From: a virus
Virus record (IMG/VR): IMGVR_UViG_3300033571_008159
Span: 1 to 26,041 of that record
DNA: 26,041 nt
Direction: 5' to 3' (one strand)
This document shows positions 13,669-19,989 of this stretch, piece after piece (position 1 is the stretch's first letter; every line of letters starts with the position of its first letter). Made by a program: the position numbers and the translations under genes. Under the pieces are notes generated by a model. The model did not search any database and was not told the origin of the DNA. It saw nothing but the letters and a program-made list of their open reading frames with translations.

Positions 13669-15276
13669 ATGAAACGCTATAAGGGTTATGAATTCCGCGC
13701 CGGGGTTGAAGCCTTCGCCAGCAAGGCCACCAAGGCCCTCGGGCTGACTGGTGTCAACATCGTCTGGTCTCGCGGCATCAGCACCGCAGGCATCGACAAT
13801 CGCGGGACACTGTACCTGTCTGACGTTGACGATGCGTCCACGCTGACCGAGACCGACCTGCACAAGTATTGCGGCTTCGTCCTGCATGAGTTGTGCCACC
13901 ATGCCTACACCAACTTTAATGTTCGCGGCTCGACCGATTACATCCGCACCCTGCATAATGCAGTGGAGGATGCATGGATCGAACACCGCGCCATCGACCG
14001 CTCCTTGATGGGCAATGTCGCACAGGTTTTTGAGGTGCTGATCGCCGGGATGGTGGCTGATGCCCTCGGCTCTGTGACTGATTGGGCTGACCCCCGTCAG
14101 TACCCCTTCGCCCTCGCCGTATACCTGCGCAAGCATGCCGCCCGTAAAGTGCCCCTTGCCAACGGTCTGGAACCGATCTTCCGCGAGGCAGGTCTGCGTC
14201 TGGAGAGTGCGCAGAGCAGTGTGGACACCCTTGCAATTGCAGAGTGGGTCATGTCCCAACTCAAGGCCCTGCAACCGGAGCAAAAGCCCAACGAACCCAA
14301 CAAACCCAACGATAAGCCAAAGCAAGGCCCTAAGGGTGACGCTGGTGACGCTGACGGTGATGACGCTGGTGATGACGCTGGTGACGCTGATGACGCTGAC
14401 GCTGGTGACGATGCTGGCAACCCCGGCGATCCCGGGCAAGGTGGCAAGCCTGTCGGTGATGCGACCGCACCCGCTGATGATTGTTCCCCCGCAGAGGTCG
14501 AACCCTCCATCGAGGGCAACAGTGTGACGCGAACATATTATGATCGCACTGACATCATCGATCCAGCCAAGTGCCTTGAGGCCAAGTGGCAGGAGATCAA
14601 GACCACCGTCCCGGGTCGCCTGCGCTACAACCTTCGCCGCCTGTTTGACAACAGCGACCGCACTGATTTTCAACTCGGTCGCAAGTACGGGTCTGTGAAT
14701 TCGTCCGCTCTGCCGACCTACCAGCACAATGCCAATGTGTTTAAACTTCGCCGCGAGATTGACGGGATCGAATCTGCGGTGGTGATCTGCCTCGATGTCT
14801 CATCATCTATGTACCGGGATGAGGCAGACAGGCGGCGCATCCGGCTGGCAAGCGAATGCACCGCCGCCCTGCTTGAGACACTCAAGCATGCGCAGGTCTC
14901 CACCTCGCTGATTGCCTACGGGTCAAAGGTCTCTGTGATCAAACGCTGGACGGACGGTCTACCAGTTACACGGGATCGCCTGAGCAAGATCGCCTCGCAG
15001 GGATCGACCCATACCTTTATAGCCATGCGTCATGCGCATGAACTGCTGATGGCCCGACCGGAGGCCCGGAAGGTCTGCATCGTGCTGACGGACGGTGAGT
15101 GCAACGCACCCTTCGACAGTAAGCATCAGGTTCAAGTGGGCAAGGCTCTTGGGATCACCACCATTGGCATCGGCATCAGTCTTGATGTCAGTCGTGTATT
15201 CCCTGAGCATATCAACGTCAGGGATGTTAAAGACCTCGCCGAGGCCACATTTAAGCAGATCAAACTGGCGGCATGA
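13669..15276 (+). CDS. CobT-like VWA-domain protein with HExxH motif, 535 aa
   Basis: Partner of the upstream AAA+ ATPase. The N-terminal domain has HELCHH at residues 73-78 (zinc-metallopeptidase-like) followed by HNAVEDAWIEHRAI, the extra-ligand region. Residues about 210-275 are an acidic low-complexity linker of Gly-Asp-Ala repeats. The C-terminal VWA domain carries the metal-ion site DVSSS (376-380), a conserved Thr region STHTFIAM and LTDGE. CobT and related proteins combine acidic linker and VWA in this order. The SD-to-ATG spacer is GTTTAAAC. The stop codon is the loop of a terminator. Confidence 0.82.
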   Translation: MKRYKGYEFRAGVEAFASKATKALGLTGVNIVWSRGISTAGIDNRGTLYLSDVDDASTLTETDLHKYCGFVLHELCHHAYTNFNVRGSTDYIRTLHNAVEDAWIEHRAIDRSLMGNVAQVFEVLIAGMVADALGSVTDWADPRQYPFALAVYLRKHAARKVPLANGLEPIFREAGLRLESAQSSVDTLAIAEWVMSQLKALQPEQKPNEPNKPNDKPKQGPKGDAGDADGDDAGDDAGDADDADAGDDAGNPGDPGQGGKPVGDATAPADDCSPAEVEPSIEGNSVTRTYYDRTDIIDPAKCLEAKWQEIKTTVPGRLRYNLRRLFDNSDRTDFQLGRKYGSVNSSALPTYQHNANVFKLRREIDGIESAVVICLDVSSSMYRDEADRRRIRLASECTAALLETLKHAQVSTSLIAYGSKVSVIKRWTDGLPVTRDRLSKIASQGSTHTFIAMRHAHELLMARPEARKVCIVLTDGECNAPFDSKHQVQVGKALGITTIGIGISLDVSRVFPEHINVRDVKDLAEATFKQIKLAA

Positions 15277-15289
15277 TGCCGCCTTTTTT
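15267..15289 (+). terminator. Intrinsic terminator with the stop codon as its loop
   Basis: GGCGGCA (15267-15273), loop TGA and TGCCGCC (15277-15283) are followed by six T. The three-base loop is the stop codon of the VWA gene. The RBS of the next gene (AAGGAG, 15290) starts right after the T-run, so some readthrough must feed the next cluster unless it has an unseen promoter. Confidence 0.85.
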
Positions 15290-15302
15290 AAGGAGAGACA
15301 AA

Positions 15303-15518
15303 GTGATTGATTGGAAAAACTGGAGACCGAATGTCGATGGAGCATTGGCTCTTTTGGCAGAGGGTGGCAACAGCAATAACGGCACTCTGACGATGGAGAC
15401 GGGTGTCTGTAAGCCTTGGTCTGTGGCCACGATAAGGGCACTCAGGCGCAGGGGTTATCGAGTTGACAACCTTACAACCGGCGTGTTTTTGCTTCACAAA
15501 AAAGGAGAAAGCAAATGA
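15303..15518 (+). CDS. Small hypothetical protein, 71 aa
   Basis: Starts at GTG (15303) with AAGGAG 7 nt upstream; MIDWKNWRPNVDGALALLAE. The C-terminal half ATIRALRRRGYRVDNLTTGVF resembles a small winged-helix wing, but this is weak. It ends KKGESK because its last codons include the RBS of the next gene. Its stop overlaps the next ATG (ATGA). Confidence 0.6.
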   Translation: MIDWKNWRPNVDGALALLAEGGNSNNGTLTMETGVCKPWSVATIRALRRRGYRVDNLTTGVFLLHKKGESK

Positions 15519-15745
15519 AATGGAATCATCGAGTAATGAATTGCCCCTCCGAGAACGGAGGAGATGACTACATCACCTTCAAGGAAGTCTTCTATGACGA
15601 TGACGGTGAGCCATACGCTTACAGCGAACCCTTCATTGGTGGCGACAACTTGGAGGAGTTGGAAACATTGGTGGCCAGTTTAAATGCCGCCCTGAAACAG
15701 CCAATGCTCCATGAAAAAACCTTTGAAAAAGGAGAAAGCAAATGA
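15515..15745 (+). CDS. Small acidic hypothetical protein, 76 aa
   Basis: MKWNHRVMNCPSENGGDDYI, then an acidic EVFYDDDGEPYAYSEPF region and a helix EELETLVASLNAALK. This resembles short phage proteins of unknown function with a beta-strand pair and helix. RBS AAAGGAGAAAGCAA is the same sequence that starts the following gene; its own C-terminus KKGESK-like (EKGESK) results from that. Coupled at both ends by ATGA overlaps. Confidence 0.62.
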   Translation: MKWNHRVMNCPSENGGDDYITFKEVFYDDDGEPYAYSEPFIGGDNLEELETLVASLNAALKQPMLHEKTFEKGESK

Positions 15746-15918
15746 CTGAAGAACATCCTTGGCACATCGAACTCGACTACATGAGAGCGCACCTGCGCTA
15801 TGTGCTAAACAACCTTGATGCCATCAGCAAACGCAACGATGTGAAAGGCAAGATCGAGAGTGTGTACTTCATGCTCGATGATCTGTGTGAGCAAACCAAA
15901 GGTGAAAGCAATGAATGA
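15742..15918 (+). CDS. Small hypothetical protein, 58 aa
   Basis: MTEEHPWHIELDYMRAHLRY, then VLNNLDAISKRNDVKGKIES; helical. ATG 15742 overlaps the previous stop and is preceded by GGAGAAAGCAA. The end overlaps the next gene by 8 nt. No family recognised. It is short enough to be overlooked by default gene finding. Confidence 0.6.
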   Translation: MTEEHPWHIELDYMRAHLRYVLNNLDAISKRNDVKGKIESVYFMLDDLCEQTKGESNE

Positions 15919-16141
15919 AGAAACAGGCAAGTGGGTGATTCTGAGTTACTTCCCGAATTCACCAGTGGATGTTTATGGGTTGTTTGACTCGGAACGGGAA
16001 GCCCGTGACTACGCAGACAAGCATGGCTTCGCAATTGGGCAGGGGGCATACGATGTCAAGTCGGTGCTCAATGCCCACTACCATGAAGACCCGAGCGACT
16101 ACGTTGGCATGGGTTGGATTGGCGCAGACGGCAGACCATAA
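15911..16141 (+). CDS. Small hypothetical protein, 76 aa
   Basis: MNEETGKWVILSYFPNSPVD, with DSEREARDYADKHG and YDVKSVLNAH, a beta-alpha-beta type pattern. The start at 15911 follows GGTGAAAGC; a longer in-frame version overlapping the previous gene has no RBS. No family recognised. Confidence 0.62.
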   Translation: MNEETGKWVILSYFPNSPVDVYGLFDSEREARDYADKHGFAIGQGAYDVKSVLNAHYHEDPSDYVGMGWIGADGRP

Positions 16142-16163
16142 CAGTTTAAACAGGAGAACTGAA

Positions 16164-16316
16164 ATGACCTACAACCTGCGATCTGATGAGTCATACGAAG
16201 ACGAAATGTACGACCTCTACCTTGAGCGTCAGGCCCGTCTGCGCTACGAGCGCACCTTGGCCCGACACCCAGACCCGCAAGACCCAGACTACCCGGAGAT
16301 CGATGATGAAGCATGA
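16164..16316 (+). CDS. Small charged hypothetical protein, 50 aa
   Basis: MTYNLRSDESYEDEMYDLYL, then ERQARLRYERTLARH and a Pro/Asp-rich tail DPQDPDYPEID. GTTTAAAC (16144-16151) and AGGAG precede the ATG. No family recognised. A CUGAUGA and GAAA in its coding sequence imitate part of a hammerhead but the flanking stems are missing. Confidence 0.58.
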   Translation: MTYNLRSDESYEDEMYDLYLERQARLRYERTLARHPDPQDPDYPEIDDEA

Positions 16317-16425
16317 CCCCTTCGACTACTGGTCTGCGCCCGGGAGGGGGTGGCGTATCGCCCTCTTGCTGGTGCTGGTTGCTATCTGTATGCTTGACCT
16401 GTTCTTCTGGAGGCCGCATGGATAA
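16303..16425 (+). CDS. Small single-pass membrane protein, 40 aa
   Basis: MMKHDPFDYWSAPGRGWR is followed by a hydrophobic segment IALLLVLVAICMLDLFFW and ends RPHG, so it is probably inserted in the inner membrane. CGGAG lies 5 nt before ATG 16303. It overlaps the previous gene by 14 nt and the next by 8 nt. Small membrane proteins in phage early clusters include holin-like and exclusion proteins; nothing decides here. Confidence 0.58.
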   Translation: MMKHDPFDYWSAPGRGWRIALLLVLVAICMLDLFFWRPHG

Positions 16426-16639
16426 GGAACAACTGGAGAAAATACTCGACACCCACAACAAGGTCATGGACGTTGTCTCGGAATCGGGCCTTGATGGGTT
16501 CGACATAGTCGCGGTTCTGAGCAAGTGCCTGATCAACTACGCCGTGCATATCGAGGATCGTGATGAATTCAACATCCGCATGGCAATGACCTACGACTTC
16601 GTCAAGTCGCAGACCCCTCCTCTGGAGGAGATGCACTGA
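16418..16639 (+). CDS. Small hypothetical protein, 73 aa
   Basis: MDKEQLEKILDTHNKVMDVV, then ESGLDGFDIVAVLSKCLINY; a helical protein. TGGAGG 5 nt before ATG 16418 sets the start. Its stop shares a base with the next ATG (TGATG). No family recognised. Confidence 0.62.
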   Translation: MDKEQLEKILDTHNKVMDVVSESGLDGFDIVAVLSKCLINYAVHIEDRDEFNIRMAMTYDFVKSQTPPLEEMH

Positions 16640-16884
16640 TGCGCAAGATCAAGGTCATCAACCAAGGTGGCGACTACTTCAGGGAGCAACTGGAGAAGTA
16701 CGCCCACCTGCTGGAACCAGTCCCCGACCATTCACACATTAAACGCCGAGAAAGGTATATCAACTATCTGCCGCGACAGAAATGTTGGGCTGTCTTCACC
16801 ATGCCATCAAACATCAATGATTCACCGATGATGCGCAGTCGATACGACAACGTGATCAGCGCAGTACACAGCGCACTTAATTAG
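16639..16884 (+). CDS. Hypothetical protein at the end of the early cluster, 81 aa
   Basis: MRKIKVINQGGDYFREQLEK, then LLEPVPDHSHIKRRERYINY and QKCWAVFTMPSN. Basic and mixed alpha/beta. GGAGGAG lies upstream of the TGATG junction. It ends at TAG immediately before GTTTAAAC and the convergent terminator. No family recognised. Confidence 0.62.
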   Translation: MRKIKVINQGGDYFREQLEKYAHLLEPVPDHSHIKRRERYINYLPRQKCWAVFTMPSNINDSPMMRSRYDNVISAVHSALN

Positions 16885-16890
16885 TTTAAA

Positions 16891-16914
16891 CGGGGGCCTT
16901 GTGCCCCCGCTTTT
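16891..16914. terminator. Intrinsic terminator between convergent operons
   Basis: CGGGGGC (16891-16897) pairs with GCCCCCG (16903-16909) across CTTGT, followed by C and four T for rightward RNA. Read leftward, the stem is followed by TTT of the GTTTAAAC at 16884-16891, so it could also end the primase operon. Confidence 0.75.
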
Positions 16915-18599
16915 CAAAACGCATCCAAGTTTTCCGAGTAAGTACCCGCCACCTTGTTGTACAGCAATGTGGTTTCACCCTGCGTCCCCACCCATCTATA
17001 GCGGCACTTCCAGACCGCAATCTCAACGACAGGCCCATCACCTCGATGAACGGTGATGCCGCAGTCTGTCTTCGCCCACCATGACATTGACCCCGCAATG
17101 GACATCCCATCAGGCCGGGGCTGATCATTCCCGCTCCTCTGCATTTTCGAGGGGTGAGCGATGAACCACGTATGCACATCATGCGCCTTGCAGAACTTCT
17201 GCACCCGGGTCAGCATCTGACTGATTGCATCCGTTTCCGTCATGTCCCTCCGATCCAGTTGAATGTAGTTGTACGGGTCAATCACCAGACCCCGCACCCC
17301 CATCCTTGTCACCGCCGCCCTCGCCCTGTCGAGGATCGAGTCCAACGTGCTTGGCTCTTCGCCGTTGGTGTCGATAAACAGGAAATGATCCTGAACGAAT
17401 TTAAACGCATCCTCCCTCTCGCTGTCTCCCATCCGGTCGCGCCCCTCAAAAAACCTTTTGTGGGTGTATATCTCCATCAGACGGGTGATGTGAATTTCAG
17501 GTTGATTCTCAAAGGAGCAGATCGCAAACTTCCAGTGCATCGACCGCGCAAGATTGACCATGATCTGGTCGAGGAAGTTGCTCTTACCGCTCGATGGATA
17601 GCCGGTGATGACCGTAAGTTGGGAGGGGGCGATCGTGTAGATTTCATCGACCGATGGGTAGCCGGTGCTAAACCCTCTCCCCGTGCCTTTGGTGTAAAGG
17701 TCTTTGACCTTCTCGGCAAATGTGTTTGCATCCGAGAGCCCGTTGACCGGATATGGTTCTGCGCCGCTGATGATCCCCTCAATGTCCACCTTGGGATCGT
17801 CAGACGCCAGAAGGACATCGTTTAAATCCTTCTTGCCAAACTTGGCCAAGCGGCACTTGTCTTTTCCGATCCTCCGCGCCAACTCCTCCGCAAGCGCCTG
17901 ACCGGGGATGTCCTGATCTGTGGCCAGAACCACATACGGGGCAGCATCGATGATCTCCCGGGCGTTCCAGACATACGCAAAACGCTTGTCTTCAGAGGGG
18001 AGAACCTTGCCATCTGCGACCTTGACAGGAGCGCCGCCGGGTACGCTGACGACATTGTTTAAACCGATCTCCACCGCAGACAGGGCATCGAACTCGCCCT
18101 CCACGATGATCAGAGGCTCACCCTTCTTTACATGTTCAAGGCCATAGAAATCATGTGCGCCGCCTGCGTCTTGAGTGAAGTCCTTGTCCTCGATGGACCG
18201 GTACTTCGCGGCAATCAAATTTCCATCACGGTAGTACGGGAAGCCGATGGCCTCTGTCTTGCGCCCGAGTCGTGAGAAGAACTTCTGGGCTGAGAATAGC
18301 CGCATCTTGTCTGCGGTCTGAGGGGAGATACCCCGGGAAATCAGATAGGCGTAATGCTCATCTTTGAGGCTGTTGCTCACGATGGCGGGGGCGGGAACTG
18401 CTTGCAATCGCTTCTCCTTGGGCGGCTGGACAGCCCCCTCTGCGTAGCAGTGATGGCAGTGATAGACCACCGCACCATCTGCCTTGCGGCTGAGGGTCAT
18501 GTCCTTGATTTTTTTCTTTTTTCTCTCCGGGGTGCAGAACGGGCAGATTACCCGTGTCGTGTCACCAAATCTTGTTTCTTCTACGAGGGCCTCGATCAT
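16914..18599 (-). CDS. Primase-helicase, T7 gp4-like, 561 aa
   Basis: Bifunctional replication protein. A zinc-binding domain comes first (C19, C22 and the YHCHHC pair C48, C51), then a Toprim-type domain with VEGE at 166-169 and ATDQD near 226-230. The RecA-like helicase has Walker A GYPSSGKS at 333-340, a Walker B-like GLVIDPYNYI and FIAHPSKMQ. Gp4-type proteins lay RNA primers and unwind DNA at the fork. Four of the metal-binding and ATP motifs are visible, so the call is firm. Its ATG overlaps the HNH gene stop (ATGA). Several TTTAAA sites fall inside the gene. Confidence 0.92.
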   Translation of the reverse strand: MIEALVEETRFGDTTRVICPFCTPERKKKKIKDMTLSRKADGAVVYHCHHCYAEGAVQPPKEKRLQAVPAPAIVSNSLKDEHYAYLISRGISPQTADKMRLFSAQKFFSRLGRKTEAIGFPYYRDGNLIAAKYRSIEDKDFTQDAGGAHDFYGLEHVKKGEPLIIVEGEFDALSAVEIGLNNVVSVPGGAPVKVADGKVLPSEDKRFAYVWNAREIIDAAPYVVLATDQDIPGQALAEELARRIGKDKCRLAKFGKKDLNDVLLASDDPKVDIEGIISGAEPYPVNGLSDANTFAEKVKDLYTKGTGRGFSTGYPSVDEIYTIAPSQLTVITGYPSSGKSNFLDQIMVNLARSMHWKFAICSFENQPEIHITRLMEIYTHKRFFEGRDRMGDSEREDAFKFVQDHFLFIDTNGEEPSTLDSILDRARAAVTRMGVRGLVIDPYNYIQLDRRDMTETDAISQMLTRVQKFCKAHDVHTWFIAHPSKMQRSGNDQPRPDGMSIAGSMSWWAKTDCGITVHRGDGPVVEIAVWKCRYRWVGTQGETTLLYNKVAGTYSENLDAF

Positions 18600-18844
18600 T
18601 TCATGCTTCCGTCTGCCTTACGTTTAAAACTGCGGTTGGACGAAGAGGGACGGGCGACCAGATTGCTTCGGGTTGTTGTGCCGCCTTTGCTCAGGGGCTT
18701 CTTGTGATCAACATCTTTCCCATCTCCCTTGTGGACGATGCCTTCTCTCTCCAACATCCTTCGGGCCTTGTTGCGTTGCGCCCGTTTCTTTTTGACTGCG
18801 GGTGTTCCGTCATAGTTGCGATACTCTGCGGCGTAGTCTCTCAT
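18596..18844 (-). CDS. HNH-type nuclease-like protein, 82 aa
   Basis: Short basic protein: MRDYAAEYRNYDGTPAVKKK, then ARRMLEREGIVHKGDGKDVD, HKKPLSKGGTTTRSNL and SSSNRSFKRK. The VDHK-PLSKGG-SNL-NRS order matches small HNH proteins of phages, with H as the metal-binding His and N as the central Asn. Such proteins nick DNA or help packaging; some are homing remnants. Start: AGGAG, spacer TTTAAAC, ATG at 18844; upstream in-frame codons lack an RBS. The gene overlaps the primase start. Confidence 0.8.
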   Translation of the reverse strand: MRDYAAEYRNYDGTPAVKKKRAQRNKARRMLEREGIVHKGDGKDVDHKKPLSKGGTTTRSNLVARPSSSNRSFKRKADGSMK

Positions 18845-18852
18845 GTTTAAAC

Positions 18853-18966
18853 TCCTGAAGGAGGGGGCCGGTTTGCTACTGGTGAGAGGGGCGACAGTGA
18901 CATGTATGAAGCCTCTGTTCCCAGCAAGGTTCCCGTGCAAGGGTTAACGAGCCAGCCCCCGAAACC
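18853..18966 (-). other. Noncoding gap with long-range stem upstream of the HNH gene
   Basis: On the minus strand GGGGGCTGG near 18962 can pair with CCGGCCCCC near 18870 (one G-U), framing about 80 nt with further short stems. It has no T-run and ends at the HNH gene RBS. It may be an mRNA leader structure. No coding evidence. Confidence 0.3.
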
Positions 18967-19233
18967 TCATTTTGCCGCAGATCCAGTGTCCATGTTGTCC
19001 ACAAAACGCTGGATGATGCCACCAAGAACATCCATGCGGCTGATGTTTTTCAACTCTGCGACAGATGTGATGAAACAATAATGTTGATGGCTAACGGTGA
19101 TGGCGTGTGCCTCCGCTTTTTTACTCTGAACTGCCGCCTTTTGAGGCTTTGCCTTCAAACTCTTGGGCCTGCCCACCTTCCGCTTGGAGATGGTGATCTC
19201 GGGGATTGACTCTACTACTGACTTCTCAAGCAT
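18967..19233 (-). CDS. AT-hook-like basic protein, 88 aa
   Basis: MLEKSVVESIPEITISKRK is followed by VGRPKSLKAKPQKAAVQSKK. The GRP core flanked by basic residues is an AT-hook, which binds the minor groove of AT-rich DNA. The C-terminal half is a folded segment ISRMDVLGGIIQRFVDNM. The second ATG (19233) has GGAG 5 nt upstream, so I use it over 19245. A link to the AT-rich GTTTAAAC sites scattered in this genome is only a hypothesis. Confidence 0.65.
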   Translation of the reverse strand: MLEKSVVESIPEITISKRKVGRPKSLKAKPQKAAVQSKKAEAHAITVSHQHYCFITSVAELKNISRMDVLGGIIQRFVDNMDTGSAAK

Positions 19234-19269
19234 ATTGCTCTCCATTGGTTAAGATCCCTGTGGCCGTTG

Positions 19270-19470
19270 TTACGGCTCTTGGTCTGAATCACTTTGTGAG
19301 CCGTAGAGTTCCTCTGGACTCCGCTTGGCTCTCACATGTAGCCACTGATGATAATCTGCGACTGTTGGCATGCAGGTGGCCACCAATGTCCTGAGCCAGA
19401 CTTCCCAGATCAGGTCTTGACGATCACACCATTCCTCAAACTCCCTCATCATCTTGTCTTCATCTTCCAT
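19270..19470 (-). CDS. Small acidic hypothetical protein, 66 aa
   Basis: MEDEDKMMREFEEWCDRQDL, then WEVWLRTLVATCMPTVADYH and an acidic tail. AAAGGAG sits 8 nt before ATG 19470. Helical with four Trp. No family recognised. Confidence 0.62.
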   Translation of the reverse strand: MEDEDKMMREFEEWCDRQDLIWEVWLRTLVATCMPTVADYHQWLHVRAKRSPEELYGSQSDSDQEP

Positions 19471-19708
19471 CTGGCGCTCCTTTAAGATTTTTCACCCAAA
19501 GGCCCCCCTTCCCCAGAGGAGACAATGGGTGGCTTTCACCGCCTTGCGGCATCTGCATGTTTCTTTCGAAACCCCTCGGCTTGCAGATTCGGCCAGCCGT
19601 CCGGACTGTAGGGTAGTTGCCCTTGCTTGCGCTACCGGATAACCCTTTTCTTCCACGCAGTCAGGTTGAACTCTTGCTGTCGTGCGGAGTACGGTTATCG
19701 TAGGCAAC

Positions 19709-19830
19709 AAAAAAGCCGCTTGCAACTGCGATCCGGTAGCAACCTTGCCTGATGGCTCTCCCACTGAAAGCATCGGGTAAGGCGGATCGCATGCACAAGC
19801 GGCCTACATTTGTTGTTTGCTACGACAACA
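19709..19830 (-). ncRNA. Candidate structured small RNA with own promoter
   Basis: Transcription leftward from the promoter at 19837-19864 would start near 19830. The body is a 21-base inverted repeat (19715-19735 with 19783-19803) mismatched only in a 4-base internal loop, followed by six T (complement of 19709-19714), the form of an intrinsic terminator. Outer arms at 19820-19829 and 19694-19703 pair 9 of 10, the remaining position a G-U, and would extend the structure if the terminator is read through. The loop region may form smaller stems. No known RNA family recognised. Confidence 0.6.
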
Positions 19831-19836
19831 CTGCGG

Positions 19837-19864
19837 ATTCTGCCAGAACTTTTTTATCTGTCAA
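19837..19864 (-). promoter_or_regulatory. Promoter of the candidate small RNA
   Basis: On the minus strand TTGACA (perfect -35; complement TGTCAA at 19859-19864), a 16-nt spacer, then CAGAAT (complement ATTCTG at 19837-19842) with an upstream TGG (extended -10). Confidence 0.6.
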
Positions 19865-19989
19865 TACACCTGTTACAAATTTTTTCTGAGCGGATGCGGA
19901 TTGACTTCAGCGGCAACCTTGGCATTGGTGTTTAAACAATCAGGCGGAGGCTCATGTGGTGAGCCTGCTGCGTGCGGGCCGAAAACCGT

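Larger units (their letters stand above)
19471..19989. other. Noncoding region, about 500 nt
   Basis: No supported gene. Besides the candidate RNA at 19709-19830 it holds nested hairpins: ATCTGCA/TGCAGAT around 19548-19586 enclosing GTTTC/GAAAC, CCGC/GCGG near 19540, and GGCTCA/TGAGCC at 19949-19965. A GTTTAAAC lies at 19930-19937. The minus-strand reading frame across 19492-19773 has no RBS and an odd composition, so I do not call it. Confidence 0.4.

Noticed and set aside
14335-14420. Tandem repeat as a CRISPR or satellite
   Set aside because: It is an in-frame low-complexity Gly-Asp-Ala linker with short imperfect units; no spacers. No CRISPR array was seen in the window.
13663-14727. 354-codon frame antisense to the VWA gene
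   Set aside because: Shadow of the Gly-Asp-Ala repeat and VWA coding sequence; no start signal.
16185-16213. CUGAUGA, a short stem and GAAA in plus-strand order, like a hammerhead core
   Set aside because: No matching stem I or stem III can be formed, and the bases are codons of the 50-aa gene.
18853-18966. tRNA-like or long RNA upstream of the HNH gene
   Set aside because: Lacks the tRNA T-loop motif and acceptor geometry; only one long-range stem is clear.
19492-19773. Minus-strand reading frame of 93 codons
   Set aside because: No ribosome binding site, odd composition, and it covers strong RNA hairpins and a terminator-like T-run.
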